In this document: positions 1 through 6,031 of the stretch, in pieces
Position numbering within the stretch: position 1 is the stretch's first letter
Layout of the letters: each line of letters opens with the position of its first letter
Assembly (NCBI GenBank): GCA_002323895.1
Contig: DCQM01000049.1
Location: 1 to 6,463 of the forward strand
Origin: Akkermansiaceae bacterium UBA1518
GTDB lineage: Bacteria; Verrucomicrobiota; Verrucomicrobiia; Verrucomicrobiales; Akkermansiaceae
Direction: 5' to 3'
DNA: 6,463 bases
The notes under the pieces: generated by a model
What the model saw: only the letters and a program-made list of their open reading frames with translations
Databases searched by the model: none
Told to the model about the DNA's origin: nothing
Translations under genes and position numbers: made by a program

Positions 1-674
1 AGCTGATCACGATTCATTTTACCATCATTGAGCTCATCCTTGTCGATTACTTGATAAGGTTCGGCGAGGGAAATTTTGCGCTCGCCAGCCTGCTCGATAA
101 TCTCCTCCACGTAAGCCTCATGAGTTGGGCGTGTCAGGACGAAAGTCAATTCCGACACTTCCATCAAAACGCGGTTTGCCTTAAACACTCCATCTTCCTT
201 TTTCCGGTCCTCATCAACCTCGACCATGAGCCCCTCGTCGTTCAGCTCGGCATAATGCAAGTGGCCCTCTACGATAGCGTTATCTTGTACTGGCCCCCCT
301 CCTTGAAGACGAACCGCCTGGTGACCGAACTTGGCGTTGTATTCAATCCCCTTGAGCACCATGAAAAGGCCGGCACACACAAGTGTGATTGCCATGTAGA
401 TCTGAAACTTCCGCCATTCCCGCATCTTTAAGGCAGCCCATGCAAATACAACAGTGACCGAGGACCCAATCAGAACGAAAGTATTGATTAAACCAGGGAG
501 AACAGGAAGCGCCCGCTCCGGCCATGGATAATCAGCATAAAGCCGTAAGAACAAATAACCCGAAAACAAACCACCGAACAGAGTGACTTCGGAAGCTAGA
601 AATAGCCAGATACCTACCTTCGAGTTGAAGAGACCGGTGTCTTTACGGGCGTTGACAATAAATGGAATTTCCAT
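1..674 (-). CDS. coxC: Cytochrome c oxidase subunit III, N-terminal part (3' end outside window)
   Basis: The frame from an ATG at 674 stays open to base 1, giving 224 residues without a stop. Three helices are visible: about 20-46, 62-83 and 92-109. The first contains VGIWLFLASEVTLFGGLF, which matches the conserved LGMWLFLxSExxFFGxLF block of subunit III, and the third ends in LKGIEY, matching the conserved EY after helix 3 of the short bacterial form. After residue 113 the chain becomes strongly hydrophilic for at least 110 residues (for example VDEDRKKEDG at 153-162 and EEIIEQAGERK at 190-200), where known subunits III soon enter the next helix. The remaining helices with the usual HG-x-HV-type motif should lie beyond the window. 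The gene begins 39 bases after coxA. Subunit III supports CoxA stability and proton uptake. No strong ribosome binding site is seen. Confidence 0.92.
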   Translation of the reverse strand, partial: MEIPFIVNARKDTGLFNSKVGIWLFLASEVTLFGGLFSGYLFLRLYADYPWPERALPVLPGLINTFVLIGSSVTVVFAWAALKMREWRKFQIYMAITLVCAGLFMVLKGIEYNAKFGHQAVRLQGGGPVQDNAIVEGHLHYAELNDEGLMVEVDEDRKKEDGVFKANRVLMEVSELTFVLTRPTHEAYVEEIIEQAGERKISLAEPYQVIDKDELNDGKMNRDQ

Positions 675-713
675 GGATCAAGAAGAAGTTATTCAGTGGA
701 AGTTTGTTCGGCA

Positions 714-2603
714 CTAGACCACGGTCGCTTCCTTTTCAGGTTCCGCCTCGGCCTCTTCAGCTGGGGCATCGCGTTTCGGCTCTTCCCACTGCGGGAAGAA
801 ATCAGAATCGTGGTCGGGGCGACTATATTCGTATGGCCCACGATAAATCGCAGGATCAAAAGTAAAGTTACCATGTCCCGGAGGAGTTGGAGTGGCCCAC
901 TCAAGAGTGGTTGCATCCCATGGATTGTCACTTGTTACCTTTTTACCCCAGAAGTAACTGATGAACATATTTACAAGGAAAGGCAGCTGAAAAACAGCGA
1001 GAGCGATTGCAGAACCAGTCATTATTTCGTTAAGCGAAATTTTCTCAGCAACAGTGAGGCCAAAGACGTTGACTCCTTCAGCTCCTTTTTCAATATACCC
1101 TTCTCCTCCGTTATACCAACGACGGTGGAACCCGGCCATTCCTTGCGTCAGCATCGGGAAAAAGAGAAGATTCATGCAGACTAAAGAAGGCCAGAAGTGG
1201 AGGTGTCCGAGGAAATTATCCAAGAAACGACCAGTCATCTTAGGATACCAGTGATAGATACCCGCGAACAGACCAAAGAGGATTCCAGGAGCCACCACGT
1301 AGTGGAAGTGCCCAATCACATAATACGTATCGTGTAGGTGAAGGTCGGCGAGGTTAAAGGCTAACGGTAGACCGGTGAGGCCACCGATGCCGAACATTGG
1401 GAGGAAAGCCGCAGCCCAAATCATGGGCATCGTAAAGCGGATTGAACCACCCCAGAGCGAAATGATCATCGAAGTGAGCAAGATAACCGAAGGCACCGAA
1501 ATCAAAACTGTCGTGGTTTGGAAGAAAGTTGAAATCACGGGACCCATTCCAGTGAGATACATATGGTGCGCCCAAACGATAAAGGAAAGGAAACCGAGGA
1601 CAATGAGCGCCCACACCATTGGCTTGTATCCCCAAAGTGGCTTCCGCGTGTTGCACGGAATGATTTCGGCTACGCAAGCAATCGCGGGAAGTAGGAGGAC
1701 GTAAACCTCGGGGTGCCCTAGGAACCAGAAGAGGTGCTGGAAGAGAAGGGGGCTACCCGATCCCGAGAGATCCATGGCTGCTCCACTCGAAGCAGAATAA
1801 AGACCCGAAGGCATAAAGAAGCTCGAACCAACAACACGGTCCATCAGCTGCATGATTCCAGCGGCCTCAAGCGGCGGGAAGGCGAGCAAGAGGAGAAAAC
1901 CAGTCACAAGCATCGCCCAGACAAAAAATGGAAGCCGCATCCAAGTTAGGCCCTTTGCCCTTAATTGAATGATCGTCGTGACAAAGTTCACCGAGCCAAG
2001 AAGCGATGATGTGATTAACAAGACCAAACCGATGAGCCATTGCGTTTGACCTGCTAAGAACTGGTTCACGATCTGTTTGTCGGCATAGCCAGCTAGAGGC
2101 GAGTAGTTTGTCCAACCTGACTTAGCAGCACCAGATTCCATAAAGAAACTCATGCACATTACGAGTCCACCAGCAAGATACGCCCAAAAACTCGCCATGT
2201 TAAGCTTCGGAAACGCCATGTCTGGAGCACCGATTTGTAGAGGCGTAACGTAATTTCCAAAGGCCGCAAATCCCAGAGGCACGACCCCAAGGAAGACCAT
2301 AATTGTACCGTGCATGGCGCCGAACATATTATAAGTCTCTCCGGTTACTTTTCCGTCATCCAGCCAGCGGGCTTTCCATCCATCGGTAAACATCCAACTT
2401 AGGTAACCTGGAAGAGGCTCATGAGGGTAAGCGATGCTCCACCGCATCACAATCATCAGGAAAAAGCCAAAGAGCAAAAAGGCTCCAGCTGCTAGGCCAT
2501 ACTGAATCCCGATTGTCTTGTGGTCTGTTGAAAAGAAATACTTCTTCCACCAGGGAAGAACATGATGGTGATCGTCGTGATGTTCGTGGGCTTCCGCACT
2601 CAT
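714..2603 (-). CDS. coxA: Cytochrome c oxidase subunit I (A-type haem-copper oxidase, catalytic subunit)
   Basis: CoxA reduces oxygen to water at a haem a3-CuB centre in the membrane and pumps protons. The 629-residue protein has every ligand: H98 and H434 for haem a, H432 for haem a3, and H297, H346 and H347 for CuB, with Y301 in GHPEVY as the cross-linked tyrosine. H424-D425 of HDTYY fits the Mg site. The D-channel set is present: N117 in FGN, D128 in GAPDMAFP, N135, and E299. The K-channel lysine is not: an ungapped alignment from HHM to GG places L375 at that position. The N terminus is histidine-rich (HEHHDDHHH, 6-14) and the acidic C-terminal tail lengthens the protein beyond the usual 530-560 residues. 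The ATG at 2603 is chosen over an in-frame TTG at 2657 because the latter overlaps the upstream cytochrome gene and adds residues unlike the family. The gap to the upstream gene is 26 bases, with no strong ribosome binding site. Confidence 0.97.
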   Translation of the reverse strand: MSAEAHEHHDDHHHVLPWWKKYFFSTDHKTIGIQYGLAAGAFLLFGFFLMIVMRWSIAYPHEPLPGYLSWMFTDGWKARWLDDGKVTGETYNMFGAMHGTIMVFLGVVPLGFAAFGNYVTPLQIGAPDMAFPKLNMASFWAYLAGGLVMCMSFFMESGAAKSGWTNYSPLAGYADKQIVNQFLAGQTQWLIGLVLLITSSLLGSVNFVTTIIQLRAKGLTWMRLPFFVWAMLVTGFLLLLAFPPLEAAGIMQLMDRVVGSSFFMPSGLYSASSGAAMDLSGSGSPLLFQHLFWFLGHPEVYVLLLPAIACVAEIIPCNTRKPLWGYKPMVWALIVLGFLSFIVWAHHMYLTGMGPVISTFFQTTTVLISVPSVILLTSMIISLWGGSIRFTMPMIWAAAFLPMFGIGGLTGLPLAFNLADLHLHDTYYVIGHFHYVVAPGILFGLFAGIYHWYPKMTGRFLDNFLGHLHFWPSLVCMNLLFFPMLTQGMAGFHRRWYNGGEGYIEKGAEGVNVFGLTVAEKISLNEIMTGSAIALAVFQLPFLVNMFISYFWGKKVTSDNPWDATTLEWATPTPPGHGNFTFDPAIYRGPYEYSRPDHDSDFFPQWEEPKRDAPAEEAEAEPEKEATVV

Positions 2604-2629
2604 AGTGATTTCGATGGTCGGTGTTAAGA

Positions 2630-3400
2630 TTATTCCTCGGTTGAAATTGGTTCCCAAGTTTCGGGGTCCAACATGGTGTCTGGTGCCAAGATGTCACCGG
2701 GAAGCATCTTGTCATGTTCTTTTTTAAGCTCCTCAGCACTTGTTTGAGCGCCGCCACGCTTTTTTGAAATTTCTAAAGCATTAGCGGCCATAGATGGAGA
2801 AACAAGACTCGCATCGTTACCCCAAGAAGTACGGATATAAGTCATTAAAGCAGCGAGCTCCTTAGCGTTCAGATTCGCACCGAAGGCACTCATATTTCCG
2901 TTATACTGAGTTCCTGCAACCTCGATGTTACCGGCAACCCCATTATGAATAATCATGGAAAGCGCCTCAGTGCTTCCCAGAACCCACTCGGAGCCGGCGA
3001 GAGGCGGAAACTGGCCGGTTTGGCCAAGCCCGCTATCTTGGTGACAAGCCACACAGGTGCCGTAAACCTTCTTGCCTTCCTTTTGAAACAAGGCCAAAGC
3101 TGCGATTGGCACCTTAGGCGCGTCCTGCGGAACCGGAGATGGCGTCCTCATATAACCTTCCTTAACCAACTCGCTATATCCAAAAAACGAACCACCCTGG
3201 CCCATCACTGCTCCAGCAGCTAAAACCACAATCGCAGAGATTAAGACAAGCCAAAGAGAAACAGCCTCCATTCCATTCTCACGTACTGACTTTTCCCGGC
3301 CGGCGGCCGGGTCGCCCTTGAGAGCGCTGTGAGCATCCTGAACGTTGATCGATTCGTCCAAATCTGGACGGAGGTCACTTGATGATGATGAATCAGACAT
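2630..3400 (-). CDS. Membrane-anchored class I monohaem cytochrome c
   Basis: This 256-residue protein has a serine- and charge-rich cytoplasmic N terminus (1-44), one membrane helix (about 45-66) and a periplasmic cytochrome c domain. The haem-binding motif is CVACH at 116-120, and M170 in NMSAFG is the likely axial ligand, matching the MPAFG pattern. A helix KELAALMTYIRTSWG closes the fold. A further charged tail of about 60 residues (196-256) follows, ending in a Pro/Asp/Glu-rich segment. It occupies the position of ccoP after ccoN and ccoO, but CcoP normally carries two haems and only one CxxCH is present. The start ATG is 2 bases after the ccoO-like stop, so translation is probably coupled. 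The likely role is passing electrons toward the CoxA oxidase encoded next. Which partner it docks to cannot be read from sequence. Confidence 0.88.
   Translation of the reverse strand: MSDSSSSSDLRPDLDESINVQDAHSALKGDPAAGREKSVRENGMEAVSLWLVLISAIVVLAAGAVMGQGGSFFGYSELVKEGYMRTPSPVPQDAPKVPIAALALFQKEGKKVYGTCVACHQDSGLGQTGQFPPLAGSEWVLGSTEALSMIIHNGVAGNIEVAGTQYNGNMSAFGANLNAKELAALMTYIRTSWGNDASLVSPSMAANALEISKKRGGAQTSAEELKKEHDKMLPGDILAPDTMLDPETWEPISTEE
3295..3311. repeat. GC-only inverted repeat inside the cytochrome c gene
   Basis: These 17 bases are all G or C and form a perfect inverted repeat with 8-base arms around one central base; as a hairpin it would have 7-base arms and a 3-base loop. It lies in the codons for about residues 30-36 (PAAGR region) of the monohaem cytochrome c, in the variable cytoplasmic N-terminal part. 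On the transcribed minus strand it is followed by four A's, not a T run, so it is not an intrinsic terminator. It may simply reflect Ala/Gly/Pro/Arg codons, or it may slow translation or affect mRNA stability. Confidence 0.5.
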
Positions 3401-3402
3401 GA

Positions 3403-4161
3403 CTATTCTTCGGATTTAGGGGCCTTTGGATTAAAATTAAGAGCATCAGGAAGCGGGTTCCCAAGAGTGTCCTTTTTGAGAGAAAGCAAATAACTGACAA
3501 GAGCCCGGGCACGATCGGAGGGCTTGATGCCCATCCCCGCCTCGATATCGACTGGCAAGTTACCATATCCTGCGCCATTTACTTGGACCTTAGCAAACAA
3601 ACCCGACTTTGGCGGGCAGGCTGATTTCCAAGCGGTGATGATCTGCGCCCCAGTCTCCGGAACCTCGTAGCGAGGGACCGCTTTCGGATTGTAGAGGTGC
3701 ATCAAGGCCCATTGTTCCGGAGTCCGACTACTCTTGTTAAGCTTGAGGTAGTGTTCAAGACGACGTCCAAAGTTAGAAAGATCAGGCCCAACTCTTGTTT
3801 GACCGATGTGAGCAACATCCTCCTGCTGGAAATCTTGAGCGATGGTCTCGCGGCGAGTGTCCTCGTCTACACTACTGCTCTTCCGAAGCCCGGCCCACTC
3901 ACCTCGGTGAACATCATTCCCAGCGTAGGTTGGGCGGATGACTTGAGTGTGACAGAGAGCACAACCCTCCTGACCAAAAATTCGAGAACCCTCTTTAATA
4001 CGCCCATCGCGCTTAGGCACGAAAGCCCCCGTAAACTCAGAATCCTTACCATATTCCACAGGGCCAAGACTTCGCATCGTTGAATATGGAACGACCACCA
4101 AGAGCAGCCAAGGAATCCCGAAGGTTGCTAAGAGACCTATAATGAATGCTTTAAAAGTCAT
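3403..4161 (-). CDS. ccoO: CcoO-like membrane-anchored monohaem cytochrome c
   Basis: This 252-residue protein resembles CcoO, the monohaem c subunit of cbb3 oxidases. An uncleaved N-terminal helix (about 5-27) anchors a periplasmic cytochrome domain. The haem site is CALCH at 67-71, within a stretch EGC-x-x-CHTQVIRP typical of CcoO (EGCxxCHSQMIRP). GPDLSNFGRR (125-134) and HLYNPKAVP (155-163) match the conserved GPDLxxxGxR and HLxNPRxVxP blocks. The usual axial methionine in the following SNMPA motif is replaced: the segment reads RYEVP and V167 takes its place. M210, in GMGIKPSD before the final helix (ALVSYLLSL), may serve instead. A charged insertion lies at about 80-120. The gene sits directly after the CcoN-like gene and ends 2 bases before the next cytochrome gene. 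The probable role is periplasmic electron transfer within the complex rather than a complete cbb3 oxidase, since the partner CcoN-like protein lacks the active site. Confidence 0.88.
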   Translation of the reverse strand: MTFKAFIIGLLATFGIPWLLLVVVPYSTMRSLGPVEYGKDSEFTGAFVPKRDGRIKEGSRIFGQEGCALCHTQVIRPTYAGNDVHRGEWAGLRKSSSVDEDTRRETIAQDFQQEDVAHIGQTRVGPDLSNFGRRLEHYLKLNKSSRTPEQWALMHLYNPKAVPRYEVPETGAQIITAWKSACPPKSGLFAKVQVNGAGYGNLPVDIEAGMGIKPSDRARALVSYLLSLKKDTLGNPLPDALNFNPKAPKSEE

Positions 4162-4182
4162 AATTGATGGGAAACTTGGTAT

Positions 4183-5670
4183 TTAAGCAGAAGCGGAACT
4201 ATAATTATCAACCTCACCCTCTGGTCCATGCGGACTCGTCGGATGATGCGCATCAAGGAGCGTTGGATGTGACGATCGACGACCAAGACGGGCCCACATC
4301 AGGAACAAGTGCAGGCAGAAGAAGAAATTGGCAAAAAGTATAAAAGCCCAAGCAAGCGTGACTCCCCAACTGAACTGACTCGCACGTTCGGCCATTGTTC
4401 CAAAGGGTTGGCTGAGATCCTCGATTCCTTGCCCCTGAGACAAACCACCAGCAATCGCACAAATAACAACAGAAGAGATACCATAAATAGAACAAAAGAA
4501 GTGCCATTTAATGAAGCGGCGGGAAAGCCATTCACGACGGGTAATTCGAGGAACAATGAAATAAATCGCCCCAAAAGCACAGAGTGAGAATACTCCGTAG
4601 AGCCCCAGAATATCAAATCCATAACCAGTGTAGGTGAACTGGGTCAACTTCAAGGCTGGAACGGTGTGGAGCAGGACCGAAAGGCCACCAAAAGCGAGAA
4701 AAAGAACAACGCCAGCTGCCGTAAACCGAAGGGAAGGACTTTCCGCAATAACTTCGCTATTACCGATCACAGTTTTGATTATATTGTAACCAACCGCGAT
4801 AGCGGGAATCAGAATCAAGATCATCGAGGCCGCCCCTGCGTATGGAAGAAATTGGGGTACCGGAGCGCCGAAGAGCTTCTCCATCCCTGCCCATGGCCCG
4901 AATACTGCGAGGGACCAGAAGCCAAAGAGAGCGATATTGTAACTGTAGACTGGACGACCCGTTACCTTCGGAGCCAGATAGTAAGCGCTGCCGAGAGCAA
5001 CCGGCAGGAAGAAGAGGGAGAAAAGGGTTCCCTTAAACCACCCCGCTACCCCTGCAACCATTAGGGGATGGCCATCCATGAGAAAAACAAAAACCCAAGC
5101 GGTCACCGCAATCCAGGGAAACCAAAGTAGGCCCGCGAGGAGATACCACTGACTCACGTAGACATGACCGGCATCGCGAACCTGAAACTGAACCAAGGAC
5201 CAAATTGTAATGGTGGTGTAACAAACTAACAGCAGAGGCCAAACTTCACTTGGAAATTCCATGTAAGTGACACCCGAACCTTCACCCATCATAATCCGAA
5301 TTATTCCATATGAGACTACGGCATTCCAGACATGAGCTGCCCAGAGAATAATCCCTGAAGCAGTGCACTCTTTACGGGATAGCCGAGCCATGAGCCAGAT
5401 GATGATTCCAAAAGCAGCCTGCAAGCCCCATCCATAAATCATTGCGCTCATATGAGCCGCGTCCACCTTTCCTGCGTCCAACCATGAAAAGCAGGTTAGG
5501 AACTCGGGGTTGTGCTTCTTAGCGGAAGCCACCAGCCCAAGAACGATGGAGAGCACAAGCCAAAGAGCGCCACTCGCGAATAAAAACATCACGGGATGAC
5601 GAAGAGAGCGATCAATCGACGAGCGTAAAACGACGTCCTTGGAATCTGCGGTAGAATTGTTCTCAGCCAT
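4183..5670 (-). CDS. ccoN: CcoN-like (cbb3-type oxidase subunit I family) membrane protein lacking most metal ligands
   Basis: This 495-residue protein has the length and multi-helix pattern of CcoN, the catalytic subunit of cbb3 oxidases. Family signatures include AAHMSAMIYGWG (71-82), YYLAPK followed by GRPVYSY (230-244), FW at 251-252, WAG at 260-262, and FGAIYFIVPR (366-375). Against the Pseudomonas stutzeri CcoN pattern as I recall it, H73 matches the first low-spin haem b ligand. The CuB histidine corresponds to G214, the cross-linked tyrosine to G258, the CuB His-His pair to E264-K265, and the haem b3/haem b HxH pair to F352 and I354. So six of seven active-site residues are replaced while the frame is intact and the fold motifs remain. 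Canonical oxygen reduction is therefore very unlikely. It is followed after 21 bases by a CcoO-like gene, so the usual N-O order is kept. A divergent cofactor arrangement using other histidines (H113, H169, H201, H335) cannot be excluded. No clear ribosome binding site precedes the ATG. Confidence 0.85.
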   Translation of the reverse strand: MAENNSTADSKDVVLRSSIDRSLRHPVMFLFASGALWLVLSIVLGLVASAKKHNPEFLTCFSWLDAGKVDAAHMSAMIYGWGLQAAFGIIIWLMARLSRKECTASGIILWAAHVWNAVVSYGIIRIMMGEGSGVTYMEFPSEVWPLLLVCYTTITIWSLVQFQVRDAGHVYVSQWYLLAGLLWFPWIAVTAWVFVFLMDGHPLMVAGVAGWFKGTLFSLFFLPVALGSAYYLAPKVTGRPVYSYNIALFGFWSLAVFGPWAGMEKLFGAPVPQFLPYAGAASMILILIPAIAVGYNIIKTVIGNSEVIAESPSLRFTAAGVVLFLAFGGLSVLLHTVPALKLTQFTYTGYGFDILGLYGVFSLCAFGAIYFIVPRITRREWLSRRFIKWHFFCSIYGISSVVICAIAGGLSQGQGIEDLSQPFGTMAERASQFSWGVTLAWAFILFANFFFCLHLFLMWARLGRRSSHPTLLDAHHPTSPHGPEGEVDNYSSASA

Positions 5671-5702
5671 GAAAGTGTGCGGGTTAGAGCCTTAGAAAAG
5701 TA

Positions 5703-6026
5703 TTATTCAGCGGGTTTTTCGGAAGGAGTAGGTGCAGCACCCGGAACTGGCATGCTACCCTTGCTTTCCGTATTCTTGTCAAAGGACTTCGCCTGTGCCT
5801 GAAGAGCTTCAGCAAGAGCAGCTTCGTTGAGGGCATCATCCTGAGCACGATCAATCCCATCTTTAATCTCGAGCCGGCCTTCACTCACCATTTCATAGGC
5901 CTTATCGGTCTTGTCCGGTGCAAAGGGCTGGGTGATAATGAGAGCAATACCGAAAGAGGTCGCCAACAAAATGGCGATCCAGAAGGCACTGAAGCGTTTG
6001 AGAGGATTGTCGCGGGTATGATCCAT
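5703..6026 (-). CDS. Small single-span membrane protein of unknown function between actF and the oxidase genes
   Basis: I do not recognise this 107-residue protein. It has a short basic N terminus (LKRF), one hydrophobic helix at about residues 13-33, then a charged, probably helical stretch at 40-88 rich in Ala, Glu, Asp and Lys, and a Pro/Ala-rich tail. The positive charge before the helix suggests N-inside, with the C-terminal part in the periplasm. It contains no cysteine, so it cannot carry a CxxCH haem. The start ATG follows the actF stop by 5 bases; an AAAGG sits only 2 bases before it, closer than a usual Shine-Dalgarno site, so coupling to actF translation is likely. Its place between ACIII and oxidase genes suggests an accessory or linker subunit of one of these complexes. 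This is inference from context alone. Confidence 0.8.
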   Translation of the reverse strand: MDHTRDNPLKRFSAFWIAILLATSFGIALIITQPFAPDKTDKAYEMVSEGRLEIKDGIDRAQDDALNEAALAEALQAQAKSFDKNTESKGSMPVPGAAPTPSEKPAE

Positions 6027-6031
6027 GACCT

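Noticed and set aside
51..431. Plus-strand open frame of 126 codons
   Set aside because: It is antisense to coxC, which has clear subunit III motifs; the predicted protein has no recognisable features.
343..525. Minus-strand open frame of 60 codons
   Set aside because: It overlaps coxC in another frame, and coxC is supported by family motifs along the same stretch.
675..713. Promoter or terminator in the largest intergenic gap (coxA to coxC)
   Set aside because: The 39 bases contain no inverted repeat with a T run and no convincing -35/-10 pair.
696..1184. Plus-strand open frame of 162 codons
   Set aside because: It is antisense to the 3' part of coxA; no domain, no supporting start signal, composition typical of a shadow frame.
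2604..2657. Upstream TTG start that would give CoxA 18 more residues
   Set aside because: It lies inside the end of the preceding cytochrome c gene and the extra residues do not resemble CoxA N termini; the ATG at 2603 fits better.
3295..3311. The GC hairpin as a transcription terminator
   Set aside because: It is inside a coding sequence and on the transcribed strand is followed by A's instead of a T run; downstream genes continue in the same operon.
4183..5670. CcoN-like gene as a pseudogene
   Set aside because: The frame is full length without frameshift or internal stop, the fold motifs are conserved, and it is tightly packed in the operon, so it looks like a maintained protein with changed function.
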